DNA of 64,000 bases from Opitutaceae bacterium (GTDB lineage Bacteria > Verrucomicrobiota > Verrucomicrobiia > Opitutales > Opitutaceae), in the NCBI GenBank assembly GCA_016711225.1, contig JADJTK010000006.1:62001-126000 (forward strand), written 5' to 3'. The notes beneath the pieces are model-generated. The model did no database searches. It was not told where the DNA came from and worked only from the letters and a program-made list of their open reading frames with translations. Shown one piece after another: positions 27,076 through 36,721 of this stretch. The translations under genes were made by a program, and so were the position numbers. Position 1 is the first letter of the stretch; the number at the start of each line of letters is the position of its first letter.

Positions 27076-27495
27076 TCAGGCCACCAACCGGTTGAAGACC
27101 GCCTCGCAGCCCTGGCCACCATCGGCCCGGGTCTTCGGCACCACGAACATCTCGAAGCGACCGAGCGTGGCGTGCTCAAAAACCTGCGTCCCGGCCACCA
27201 GGTCCGGCCCGGTCTCCCGCTGCAACCACAGGGAAAAACTCTCGGTATGCGGGCACCGCGCCAGCTCGCTCACCTTCTCGAGCACCAGGCGCGAACCGTC
27301 CGCCAGCACAAACCCCGTCCCGAGCACCGCAGCGAAGGCCGCATGGCTCATCGGATCATCCTTGGAGGCGCCCGCGGTCGCATCGGCCGCGCTCGCGCCG
27401 GCGCTGCCGGCTCGGGCCCAGGAGGCCAACGGCCGGGCCGTCAGGGCCGCACCAACAATCACAATACTGCGGAGGAAATGGCGCCGGTTGTTCAT
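27076..27495 (-). CDS. DUF6916-like protein with Tat-type signal
   Basis: 139 residues. The N-terminus (MNNRRHFLRSIVIVGAALTA) has the twin-arginine pattern R-R-x-F-L followed by a hydrophobic stretch, so export in a folded state is likely. The C-terminal half carries the shared core: EKVSELARCPHTESFSLWLQ, HATLGRFEMFVVPK and EAVFNRLV. It is paralogous to the gene at 24622, but is exported and faces the operon from the other strand. The paired DUF6916 genes bracket the three tail-collar genes, which suggests a single functional module. Confidence 0.65.
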   Translation of the reverse strand: MNNRRHFLRSIVIVGAALTARPLASWARAGSAGASAADATAGASKDDPMSHAAFAAVLGTGFVLADGSRLVLEKVSELARCPHTESFSLWLQRETGPDLVAGTQVFEHATLGRFEMFVVPKTRADGGQGCEAVFNRLVA

Positions 27496-27706
27496 GGGGA
27501 TCGTGAGGCGTCCCCAGTCGAAAGGAAAACCCCGCCCACAGGCAACCGCCAAGTCACAGAAATGCGGGATCGCCGCCCGCGGGGCCGTCACCATCACGGC
27601 CAGAGGCGCGGTGGGCGGATTCCGCGGGCCCGCCAATCGGCCCGTGCCACCACCTCGCCGGCCTTTTAGCTTGGTTTCCCGCGTCTTCTCGCCGCCAATA
27701 ACGGCC

Positions 27707-28456
27707 ATGGAGCCCGTTCGCCTGCAAAAATTCCTCGCCGATGCCGGCGTTTGTTCCCGTCGCGCCGCCGAAGCCATGATCGAGGCGGGCGAAGTCGCGG
27801 TGAACGGCAAGACGGCCGAGATCGGCCAGAAGGTCACCCCGGGCACCGATCGCGTCTCCATCCGCGGCAAGACCATCGGCGCGGGCACCTCCGCCCTCAC
27901 CGAGAAGGTCACCCTGTTGGTCCACAAACCCAAGGGCGTGGTCTGCGGCACCCCCGATGGCCGCCACCCCGAGACGGTCTTCGACCTCGCCCCCAAGAAG
28001 TACGCCAAACAGCGCTTCCTCATCGCGGGCCGCCTCGACCTGGAAACCGACGGCCTGGTGCTGCTCACCTCCGACGGCGCCCTGGCCGACCGCATCGCCC
28101 GCGCCTCCGAGCCGGTGCTACGCCGTATGCATGTTTCCCTCAAACAGCCGTTCCCGCGCAACCGCATCGCCCAATTGCTCAAGGGCGTGCGCATCGAGGA
28201 GGAACTCGTCGCCGCCGAGCAGGTGTTCATGATCCGCCCCGACGCCGATGGCGCCTCCACCGAGCTGGAGGTCCACGTCACCCACGGCCGCGGACGCGGC
28301 CTGCGCGAGTTGTTCACCAACATCGGCTGCGACGTGCGCAAAATCACCTGCGTGCAGATCGGCCAGCTCAAGCTCAGCGGATTGCCGTTGCGAGGCGCCC
28401 GCGAGCTCAGTAAGGACGAGATCAAACTGCTTTTCCGCTCCACGCGAGCGTCCTAA
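27707..28456 (+). CDS. RsuA/RluB-family pseudouridine synthase
   Basis: 249 residues. The N-terminal S4 RNA-binding domain (RLQKFLADAGVCSRRAAEAM, GEVAVNGKTAEIGQKV) is followed by the catalytic domain. The catalytic Asp lies in GRLDLETDGLVLLTSDG, the motif of the RsuA/RluB/RluE/RluF group. The later strands (LEVHVTHGRGRGLRELF, KITCVQIGQLKLSGLP) are complete. It modifies a uridine in 16S or 23S rRNA. Which position cannot be told from sequence, although the S4 domain plus length fits RluB better than RsuA. It is divergent from the DUF6916 gene and leads a co-directional run to 32676. Confidence 0.9.
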   Translation: MEPVRLQKFLADAGVCSRRAAEAMIEAGEVAVNGKTAEIGQKVTPGTDRVSIRGKTIGAGTSALTEKVTLLVHKPKGVVCGTPDGRHPETVFDLAPKKYAKQRFLIAGRLDLETDGLVLLTSDGALADRIARASEPVLRRMHVSLKQPFPRNRIAQLLKGVRIEEELVAAEQVFMIRPDADGASTELEVHVTHGRGRGLRELFTNIGCDVRKITCVQIGQLKLSGLPLRGARELSKDEIKLLFRSTRAS

Positions 28457-28476
28457 ACCACCGTCGCCCCTTCGCC

Positions 28477-29223
28477 ATGAACCTTCGCGTCCTCTTCCTC
28501 GGTTCCCTGCTGGCCGTCGCCGGCTCCGCCCTGCTGGCCGAGCCCCTCACCCGCGATGCCAGCGTGTACGCCCGGCCCGATCCCTCGGCCACCGTGCTGG
28601 GCATGCTGCCCACCGGCACCGAGCCGGCCCCCGCCCTTGCTCCCGCCGAGCCCGCCCCCTACGGCTGGATGGCCGTCGAGGTCGCCGGTGCCCGCGAGTT
28701 GTTCGTGGACAACAAGGACGTGGGCAAGAACCTCGACGTGAAACCCGGCTCCTTCTTCTACCTGCGCCCCGACCGCCGCGCCCCGGTCGTCGCCGTCATG
28801 CAGGCCGGCGACAAGGCCGAGCTCGCCAACCTCCACGGCGACTTCACCTCCTACAAGGTCGAGAAGCCGATCACCGGATACATCAAGCTCGCCCTCGCCG
28901 GCACCACCGCCCCGGCCCGCCCCCCGGTGGTCGTCTCCGGCCCGGCCGCCACCGGCGAAGTGGGCCGCGCCGGCCTGCCGCGCTTCTACGAGGGGCGTTT
29001 CGCCGCCACCCAAAATTTCATCACCTACAAGCACCCCTACAACTTCCAGCTGCTCGATCCCACCGGCAACCGCTTCGCCTACCTCGACGTCAGCCGGCTG
29101 CTGCTCACCGATCCGCTCGAACTCTATCAGGACCGCATCGTCATCATTCACGGCACCGCGCGCACCCTTAACCAAGAGGGCACCAAGCGCGTGATCGAAG
29201 TCGAGAGCCTCCACCTCAAGTGA
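28477..29223 (+). CDS. Exported protein with SH3-like N-terminal part
   Basis: 248 residues behind a signal peptide (LGSLLAVAGSALLAE). The first region resembles a bacterial SH3-like domain (ASVYARPDPSATVLGMLPTG). Later parts (GSFFYLRPDRRAPVVAVMQA, EGRFAATQNFITYKHPYNF and DPLELYQDRIVIIHGTART) are mostly beta strand. No enzyme motif is visible. The family is not recognised, but the composition and clean frame make it a real gene. It follows the pseudouridine synthase by 20 bp and precedes the AsmA-like gene by 88 bp, so it may be co-transcribed with either. Confidence 0.6.
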   Translation: MNLRVLFLGSLLAVAGSALLAEPLTRDASVYARPDPSATVLGMLPTGTEPAPALAPAEPAPYGWMAVEVAGARELFVDNKDVGKNLDVKPGSFFYLRPDRRAPVVAVMQAGDKAELANLHGDFTSYKVEKPITGYIKLALAGTTAPARPPVVVSGPAATGEVGRAGLPRFYEGRFAATQNFITYKHPYNFQLLDPTGNRFAYLDVSRLLLTDPLELYQDRIVIIHGTARTLNQEGTKRVIEVESLHLK

Positions 29224-29311
29224 GGCGCCCCGGCGCGAGGGGCGGCCCCCTTCCCTCGCCCTTGGTCCCAACGCCGGCACGAACCTGCGCCGGCGTTGTC
29301 TGTTGGCTGAC

Positions 29312-32209
29312 ATGAACCACTCGCGACCCTGGCTGCGGTTCTTCGGGCGCTGTTCGCGCACCGCCGGCAGCGCCTGCCTCACCTCCGCGTGTTGGCTGCT
29401 CTGGATCGCACTGACGGCCTCGCTCGTCCTGCTGGCCACCGTCCATTTTCAGCGCGAGCTCACGGTGCCCGAGTTTCTGCTGCGCCGCATCGAGCAGAAG
29501 CTCCAGACCGCCCAGATCTCCGCCCGCTTCGGCCGCACCGCCTTCGATCCCTCCGGCAACATCGTGCTTGAGGATGTACGTCTTTACGGCGCGGGCATTA
29601 CCGAGCCGCTTGCTCGCGCCGCCGCCGTACGCCTGCATCTCAACTTCTGGGCGGTGATCACCGGTGGTTTCGATGTGAACGAACTCGAGCTCACCGACGT
29701 GCAGCTCGATTGCCCCGCCATCGTCTCGCCCACCGGCACCAGCGAACCCATCGTCCGCGACCTCGGCATCACCCTGCGCCGCGAGCGCGACCAGTGGGAG
29801 GTACCGCTGGCCTTCTTTCATGCCGGCAAGGTACTCGTCTCCGCCGAAATCCGCTGGGAACTCACCACCTCGACTGGCCCGCGCCGCCAACTCCCTCCCG
29901 ACCTCCTCAAGAGCTACTACGCGATCGCCCGCCGCGCGATCGAGGCCCTCGAACACACCCAACGCCTCGACAACGCCCGCCTGAACCTCCGCATCGAGGG
30001 CCGCAGCGGCACCCCGCCGCGCCTGCATGCCGAACTGGCCGCCGAGCGCGCCACCCTGCCCGGGCCTACGATGGCCGGACAACCCACCATCCTCCTCGCC
30101 GAAGACCTGCGCCTGGTCGCCGATACCGCCTGGCGCCTGGGCGGGCTCGACCCCGCCACCGTTACCCTCACCGCCGGGCTCCTGCGTGGCCCGCAGGACG
30201 TCACCGTCACCCATGCGTGGATGCGCACCAGCGGCCACCTCGAATTCAAGCCGCTCAAATGGATCGGGGGTCCGGTCACCTTCTCGGCGGCCGCCATCAA
30301 CCGGGGCGACGACTTCGTGGCCCATCCACGGGCGACGGTCTGGTTCGAGTCGTTGCCGCACCTGCGCGCCGAACTGGCCGCGCTGGTCCAAGGCAACAGC
30401 CCGCTGGCCGCCACCGCCGCCATCGATTCCGCCGACAAGAGCGCCGCCATCGATTACGCCGCCACCCTCGCCCCCGACCTGCTTAACACCGCCGCCGCCC
30501 GCGCCGCCGCCTGGCGCAAAAGCCGCCTCCTCACCCTGCTGCGTTTCCACGAGCCAGTGGGGATCCAGGGCCAGGCCACGCTCGCCCCCGGCTGGAAGTT
30601 CGGCGAAGCCACCGCCTCCGCGCGTATCGACACCGTACTGGGCTGCGGCGTGGAGATCGACCGCGTATCCGCCGAGCTGACGATCAACCCCCAGCGCCTG
30701 CTCGTCGCCCCGATCGTGCTACACCGCCCCACCACCGACGTGCGCGGCAGCTACGAGATGGACCTGACGACGCGCGACTACCGTTTTCTCGTCCAGGGGA
30801 ATTTCTTCCCCGAGAGCATCACCCCGTGGTTGGGCGAGTGGTGGCCGCGGCTCTGGAAGAACTTGGACTTCAAATTCGGCGAACGCGGCCCCGATGCCGA
30901 CATCGACGTCCTCGGCCGCTGGCGCTCCGTCGAGCGCTCCAGCGTCTTTGGCTGGGCTGACGTTTCCCCGCTCTCCATGCGTGGCGTCCCGCTGGATCAC
31001 GTGCGCACGACCCTCTTTTACCGCCCCGAGCATATCGACATCCTCGCCTTCGATGCCCGGCGCGGCGCGGCGCAGGCCGCCGGCACCTTCACCCGTCACG
31101 ACGACTCCATCACCCGCAATCCCCAGTGGCTCAGCTTCAATGTCCGCTCGACGCTGCCGCTACGGGAGAGTGCACAGCTTCTCGGGCCGGAGGGGGTGCG
31201 CACCGCCGCCCCCTTCGATTTCGCCGAGCCGCCCACCGTCGTGGCAGCGGGCCGCGTGGATTGGACCCCGGACGGTATCCGCAACAACATCCACGCCACC
31301 GCCGCCGGCCCGGGCGTATTCCGTTTTCACGACTTCCCGGTGGACAACGCCCGCTTCAGCTTCGACCTGAAGGACAATGCCATCCTCGTGCGCGAGATCG
31401 CCGGCGAAATTGCCGGCGGCACTCTCACCGGTTCGGCTACCGTCACCGGCCCGCCCCAAGACCGCCGCCTCGCCTTCGAGGGCCAGCTCCTTGGCGCCAA
31501 CCTGCCCGGCACCGTCAAAACCTGGGCCGACTACCGCGCCCTCACCGCCGTGCCCGGCACCGTGCCCCTGCCCGACAGCGCCCAACAGCTCGGCGCCAAC
31601 GGCGTGCTCGACCTGCGCCTCAACGCCACCGGCCCGCTCGACAACCTCTACGGGCTGCAAGGCAGCGGCACGGCCGAAATCCGCAAAGCCGAGATCGCCG
31701 AGATCGCCATGTTCGGTCTCCTCTCCCGCGCCCTGCGTGGCACCCTCTTCGGGTTCACCTCGCTGCGCTTCAGCGATGCCCAAGCCCACTTCGCCCTGGA
31801 ACGCGAGAATCTCAATTTCACCTCTCTCAAGCTCACGGGGCCGAGCGCCGCCATCAAGGGCCACGGCCTGTACACGATGCCCACCAGCGCGCTCAACTTC
31901 AACGTGGCGCTCTTTCCCTTCCGCGAGAGCAGCTTCCCGGTCTTCAGCCTGATCGGAGTCGTACTCGACCCGCTTTCCCGCGCCCTCGAAGTCCGGCTTT
32001 CGGGTACACTCAACAAGCCCGAATGGACCTTCGCCGCCGGCGCCGAGAGCATTCCCACGATGGGCCAGCCAGGCCCTACCGCCCCCGGGGCAACTCCGGT
32101 CGCCCCACCGTCCGCCTTGCCCTCGGCCCTCGCTCTCCCCTCCGGCCCGGATCTCCCCGCCCCGGCCCTGCCCGCCCCGGCCGTGAAAACATCCTCCGCC
32201 GCGCATTGA
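29312..32209 (+). CDS. AsmA-like large inner-membrane protein
   Basis: 965 residues with one N-terminal membrane helix (SACWLLWIALTASLVLLATV) and a long periplasmic beta-rich part. The last third matches the AsmA-like C-terminal module: LFYRPEHIDILAFDARRGAA, then FSFDLKDNAILVREIAGEIA and GTLTGSATVTGPP, ending with NFNVALFPFRESSFPVFSLI and LDPLSRALEVRLSGTLNKPE. AsmA/TamB-family proteins help move lipids to the outer membrane. The start at 29312 (MNHSRPW) was chosen over the TTG at 29303. The C-terminal tail is Pro/Ala-rich and probably disordered. A lipoprotein gene follows 44 bp downstream on the same strand. Confidence 0.8.
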   Translation: MNHSRPWLRFFGRCSRTAGSACLTSACWLLWIALTASLVLLATVHFQRELTVPEFLLRRIEQKLQTAQISARFGRTAFDPSGNIVLEDVRLYGAGITEPLARAAAVRLHLNFWAVITGGFDVNELELTDVQLDCPAIVSPTGTSEPIVRDLGITLRRERDQWEVPLAFFHAGKVLVSAEIRWELTTSTGPRRQLPPDLLKSYYAIARRAIEALEHTQRLDNARLNLRIEGRSGTPPRLHAELAAERATLPGPTMAGQPTILLAEDLRLVADTAWRLGGLDPATVTLTAGLLRGPQDVTVTHAWMRTSGHLEFKPLKWIGGPVTFSAAAINRGDDFVAHPRATVWFESLPHLRAELAALVQGNSPLAATAAIDSADKSAAIDYAATLAPDLLNTAAARAAAWRKSRLLTLLRFHEPVGIQGQATLAPGWKFGEATASARIDTVLGCGVEIDRVSAELTINPQRLLVAPIVLHRPTTDVRGSYEMDLTTRDYRFLVQGNFFPESITPWLGEWWPRLWKNLDFKFGERGPDADIDVLGRWRSVERSSVFGWADVSPLSMRGVPLDHVRTTLFYRPEHIDILAFDARRGAAQAAGTFTRHDDSITRNPQWLSFNVRSTLPLRESAQLLGPEGVRTAAPFDFAEPPTVVAAGRVDWTPDGIRNNIHATAAGPGVFRFHDFPVDNARFSFDLKDNAILVREIAGEIAGGTLTGSATVTGPPQDRRLAFEGQLLGANLPGTVKTWADYRALTAVPGTVPLPDSAQQLGANGVLDLRLNATGPLDNLYGLQGSGTAEIRKAEIAEIAMFGLLSRALRGTLFGFTSLRFSDAQAHFALERENLNFTSLKLTGPSAAIKGHGLYTMPTSALNFNVALFPFRESSFPVFSLIGVVLDPLSRALEVRLSGTLNKPEWTFAAGAESIPTMGQPGPTAPGATPVAPPSALPSALALPSGPDLPAPALPAPAVKTSSAAH

Positions 32210-32253
32210 AATCTGCCGGATCCTCCCTCAACCTCGGCGTTCCCTTCTCACTC

Positions 32254-32676
32254 GTGAACGCTGCCCCCTTCCAGTTTCTCGCCCTGCTGTTGGGCGCGCT
32301 CTTGGTCCTTGCCGGCTGCAACACGGTCGCGCCCGGTCCGGCGCCCCTGCCCTCCGTGGTCTGCACCCTCCGCTGCGCCGAGCCCACAGAACTCCTGCCC
32401 GGCACCGTGATGGAGATACGACTGGTCGACTTCACCCAGACCGACGCCCGCCCGCAAGTGCTCGCCGAGCGCACCGAGTCCAACCCCGGCCAGCCCCGCT
32501 GCTACCGCCGCCTGCTCTACAACCCCGCCGCCATCGATCCACAGCACGACTACGGCGTCGAGGCCCGCCTGCTCTTCAAGGGCCGCCCCCTGTGGGTCCT
32601 GCCCAATCCCCTGCCGGTCATCACCAAAGGCCGACCCATCTCCGTCGAGCTGCTGCTCCAGCCGCCGCCGTCCTGA
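32254..32676 (+). CDS. YbaY-like lipoprotein
   Basis: 140 residues starting at a GTG. The lipobox LVLAGC gives a lipidated Cys near residue 22. The mature part has the beta pattern GTVMEIRLVDFTQTDARPQV, then CYRRLLYNPAAIDPQHDYG and VEARLLFKGRPLWVLPN. This fits the YbaY/YscW lipoprotein domain: a small immunoglobulin-like fold at the membrane, function unknown. It lies between the AsmA-like gene and the SDR gene (13 bp to the next start) and is probably co-transcribed with both. Confidence 0.7.
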   Translation: MNAAPFQFLALLLGALLVLAGCNTVAPGPAPLPSVVCTLRCAEPTELLPGTVMEIRLVDFTQTDARPQVLAERTESNPGQPRCYRRLLYNPAAIDPQHDYGVEARLLFKGRPLWVLPNPLPVITKGRPISVELLLQPPPS

Positions 32677-32689
32677 GTGCGCCCCTGCG

Positions 32690-33329
32690 ATGAGCCTCCC
32701 CGATTTCTCCGGCCGGATCGTCTGGATCACCGGTGCCTCCTCCGGCATCGGTGAAGCCCTCGCCCTGGCCTTCGCCCGGGCCGGCGCCCGCCTCATCCTC
32801 TCGGGCCGGCGCGCGGCCGAGCTCGAACGGGTGGCGACCGCCTGCACCGGCACTCCCCCCTTCGTCTTGCCGCTGGACCTCACCCGGCCCCAGGAATTCG
32901 CCCCCGCTGTCGTGCAGATTCAACGCCACTTCGGCCGGCTCGACGTCCTGATCAACAACGCCGGAGTGGGCCAGCGCGCCCTCGCCCAGGAGACGCTGCC
33001 CGCCGTCGAGCGCGCGATCATGGAGGTGAACTACTTTGGCCCCGTCGGCCTCACCAAGGCCGCCCTGCCCCTGCTGCTCGCCCAGGGTGCCGGCAGCGTT
33101 GTGGTCATCAGCAGCGTCATGGGCCTGACTCGACGCGCGGCATCGCCCCGGAGGCCTGCGCGGCCGCTATCCTGCGCGCCGTCGCCAGCCGCCGCGACGA
33201 GATCCTCGTGGGTGGCCCCGAGATCTGGGCCGTGCGCCTCAAGCGATTTGCTCCGCGCCTGTGGACCTGGCTGCTGCGCCGAGAGGTGGCGCGCGGCCGC
33301 TTCGGCCCCAGCTCGCCCACCCAGCCTGA
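32690..33329 (+). pseudogene. Short-chain dehydrogenase/reductase, internal deletion and frame change
   Basis: The first 142 codons are a clean SDR: the cofactor loop is ITGASSGIGEALALAFARAG, then DVLINNAGVGQ and SVVVISSVMGL. The sequence then jumps from there into DSTRGIAPEACAAAILRAVA and ends REVARGRF, all in a second frame. An ordinary SDR needs about 70 more residues between these points, holding the YxxxK catalytic pair. That pair is absent here. So it is either a deletion in the genome or a collapsed assembly. It is the first gene of the frameshifted tract that continues to 38.4 kb. It lies directly upstream of mrdA. Confidence 0.75.
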
Positions 33330-33332
33330 CGC

Positions 33333-35261
33333 ATGCCCGCTCCCACCTCCAGGAAGAGCTACGACCCGCCTGCTGCTCTTACACGCGCTGTTGGGAGGGG
33401 ATGCTCATCCTGGTGGCCGGCCTCGCCTTCCGACAGCTCGCCCGCTCCGATGAATACGTCAGGCGCGAGAAGGTGCAGAATCAGCGCCGCGTGCTCTTCC
33501 CGGACCCGCAGCAGCATCACCGACCGCGAAGGCCGCGTGCTGGTGGGCAACCGCGCCCGCTTCTCCGCCGTGCTCCACCTGGCCGAGCTGCGCCACGAAT
33601 TCCGCCGCGAACTCATCCAGATCGCCGCGCAACTACCGCGGATGGATCGCGAAGTCGCGCCCCTCCGGCCGCGATCTGGAAAGCCTCGCGCGCACCTCCG
33701 TCGCCCAGCGTTACCTCGACCAGATCAACCACATCCTCGGCCGCCACGAACGCGTCGTGCCCGACTCGCTCGAACGCCACATCGGCCAGGAACTGCTCCT
33801 GCCCTACATCCTCGTCGACGACCTCAGCCCCATCGAATACGCCCGCCTCATCGAACAGCTTCCCGTGCGCGGGCCCCTGCAGGTCTACAGCTCCAGCGTA
33901 CGCAGCTACCCCTACGGCAGCGCCGCCGCCCACGTGCTGGGCTATGTGGGCGCCAACGACGAACTGCCCGCCTCCGCCCTCGAGGGCGAGGACCTGCGCA
34001 CCTTCCACATCAAAGGCACCATCGGCCGCGACGGGCTCGAGAAACAGTACGACGACCAACTCCAGGGCCAGACCGGGGGCATCATCTACCGCGTCGATCC
34101 GGCCGGCTTCAAAATCGATCCGCCGCTCTATCGCCAGAAACCGGAACAAGGCCAGAACTTGATGACCAGCCTCGACATCGACCTGCAGCTCGCCGCCGGG
34201 CGCGCGATGGGCAGCAACGTCGGCGGCGTGGTCGCCCTCGACATCGCCAGCGGCAGGTCCTCGCCCTGTGCAGCAAGCCCGACTACGACCTCCGGCGAGC
34301 TCTCTCCGCGCATGTCCACGGCAACCTTCCAGCGCATCAACGAGGAAGGCGGCTGGTTCAACCCGCGCCGTCAAGGCCTCTATCCGCCCGGCTCCACCTT
34401 CAAGATCATCACCTCCTGCCGCCTGCGCTTGCCGGGGCCATCTCGCCCTCCGAGATGTTCACCTGCGAAGGCTACCACCTGGTGGGCAAGCACCTCTTCC
34501 CCTGCCACGACCGCGCCGCCCATGGCCAAGTGGACCTGCGCAAGGCCCTCACGCTCAGCTGCAACGTGTACTATTATCAGGTCGGACTGGAGACCGGCGT
34601 CGACGCCCTTGCCGCCGAGGCTCGCCGCTTCCACCTCGATCGGCCCACCGGCATCGAGCTACCTTCCGAGGCCACCCGCATGAACGTGCCCGATCCGGCC
34701 TGGAAAGGAACAGGATCGCCGCTTGGACTCGGCGATACCGCCAACATATCCATTGGCCAAAGGCGCGCTGCTCTACTCCCACCGCGGGCCGCCTGCGCGG
34801 TCGCCTCCTTCGCCCGCGGCGAGGCCCTTACCGCCCCCACCATCCTGCACCAGCCCGGCCGCTCGCCCTCCGGCGCCCAGCCCCGCGTCCCGCTCGATCT
34901 CTCGATCACCGACTGCCAGGCGGTCGTCGACGGCGGAACAGGTGGTGGCCGTGGGCACCGCCCGCAAAACCGCCCAAATCGAGGGCGTGCGCATCGGCGG
35001 CAAAACCGGCACCGCCAGATCACCAAACGCAACCCAAGACCGGACAGATCGATAGCTCAACATCGCTTGGTTTGTCGCCTTTGCCCCAGTCGACAAACCC
35101 GGGATCGCAGTGGTGGCCACCCTCGAGGGGGCGACGGACCCGACGTGGGTTGGCGGCGGCCGCCGCTCGGCCCGGTGGTGAAGGCGGTCATGCAGGAATA
35201 CTTCGCCAAACAGGCCCGCCGCGCTCGGCGGCCCGGTATTCAAGCTGTCCACCACTCCTGA
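33333..35261 (+). pseudogene. mrdA: Penicillin-binding protein 2, many frameshifts
   Basis: PBP2 cross-links peptidoglycan for cell elongation together with RodA. The parts lie in changing frames but in the correct order. A short cytoplasmic start and membrane segment (MLILVAGLAFRQLARSDEYV) and a PBP dimerisation domain (LLPYILVDDLSPIEYARLIE, YPYGSAAAHVLGYVGANDEL) come first. The transpeptidase motifs follow: STFK in PPGSTFKIIT near 34390, SCN in LTLSCNVYYYQVG near 34555, and KTG in GGKTGTA near 35010. All catalytic motifs are kept, which argues that the breaks are recent or are sequencing errors. Frame switches occur about every 100-300 bp. The end (QEYFAKQARRARRPGIQAVH) is at 35261. Confidence 0.8.
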
Positions 35262-35427
35262 GCCGCCCCCCGAGCCCCCGCCCGGTTGCCGGGGGGGTGG
35301 CGACCAGGCCCTGAACTATCCGCACGCCTTCCCGACCGGGGCGTTTTGTCTGCTATTGGTTCACCGCGCCTATTTCCGCCGTTTTGTGCGTGCGCCGGGG
35401 CGGCCTTTGGCGAAATTGGCGTATTCA

Positions 35428-36598
35428 ATGCCAGACATCCGAATTTCAGGCGAAGGCCCTCTTCGAAATTCGGCATCGCGGATGCCGAGAGGAGTGCCGG
35501 CCAGTTCGGTCCAACAGAATTCGCCTCTGCCGTCCAAACATTGAGGGATGGACCAGCGTCGTGAAAGCGCAGATCCACGCCGGTGGCCGTGGCAAGGGCT
35601 CCTTTGTCGACGGCTACAAGGGAGGCGTGAAAGTTCGCCGGGCCCCCCGCCGAATCCATCGAGGTCGCCCGCCACATGCTGGGCAATACCCTCGTCACCG
35701 CAGACCAGCGGCCGGCCCGGGCGCAGGTCGGCACCGTCTGCTTCACCGAAGCGGTCGCCATCAGAAGAGTACTACCTCGCCGTCCTCCTCGACCGCGGCA
35801 CCTCGCGGCCGGTCATCATCCCCTCCACTGAGGGCGTGGAAATCGAGAAGGTCGCCCGGGGACCCCGAGAAGATTCCAAGGTCTTCGTCACCCCGCCGTC
35901 GGCCTCCAGGGCTTCGGACCCGCCAGATTGCCTTCGCCCTCGGCCTCCAAGGGCGACGAGTTCAAGGCGCCGTCAAACTCATCGAGGCCCTCTACCGCTG
36001 CTGGTGGGAACTCGATGCCTCCATGATCGAGATCAACCCACTCCCCTCCCCCGTCGACGGCCGCGTGCTCGCCCTCGACGCCGAGAGGTCCCCTCTTTGA
36101 CAACGCCCTCTTCCGCCCCCCCGAGATCGTCGCCTTGCCCGAGCCTCAACGGAGGAAGGACCCCAGAGGTCAAGGGCCTCCCTTCCAACCTCTCCTACAT
36201 CGCCCTCGACAGGAACATCGCCTGCTGGTTAACAGCGCCGGCCTAACCATGAGCACGATGGACATCATCACACTTCAAGCAGCAACCCGCCAACTCCCTC
36301 GACGTCGGCGGCGGCGCGTCAGGACCAAGTCACCGCCGCCTTCAGGATCATCCTCACCGACAAGAACGTGAAGGGGATCTGGTGAACATCTTTGGCGGCA
36401 TCATGGACTGCACGACGAGTCGCCACCGGTATCGTCGCCGCGGTGAAGAAACCGCCCTCACCATCCCCTCGTGGTCCGCCTGGAGGGCAACAGCGTCGAC
36501 GCCAGCAAGAGACCCTCATGAAGCTCGGCCTCACCCTCACCACCGCGGCCTCCACGGTGGCCGATGCCGCCGAGAAGATCGTCAAGCTCGTCGCCTGA
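35428..36598 (+). pseudogene. sucC: Succinyl-CoA ligase beta subunit, many frameshifts
   Basis: ADP/GDP-forming succinyl-CoA synthetase beta subunit of the TCA cycle. The region is close to the normal 390-residue length, but the frame switches repeatedly. Recognisable pieces in order are EFQAKALFE near 35440, VKAQIHAGGRGKGSFVDGYK near 35560 (ATP-grasp region), EEYYLAVLLDRGTSRPVIIP near 35765, IEINPLPSPVDGRVLALDAE near 36025 (metal-binding Asn), NIFGGIMDCTT near 36390, and the end ASTVADAAEKIVKLVA at 36598. The start is taken at the ATG at 35428, where the codons for NIH are garbled. It precedes sucD, as in most bacteria. Error in the sequence is a better explanation than true loss. Confidence 0.78.
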
Positions 36599-36721
36599 CG
36601 GCCCTAAGGCCGCAGTTGAAACGGAAAGTTGAAGTCAGACGTCACGCTCCACTCCGACCCTCCGGCTTCAAAGCAAACTTACCGCCTAAACTTCCGTCTT
36701 CGCGCGCAGCTGGCTTTCCTC

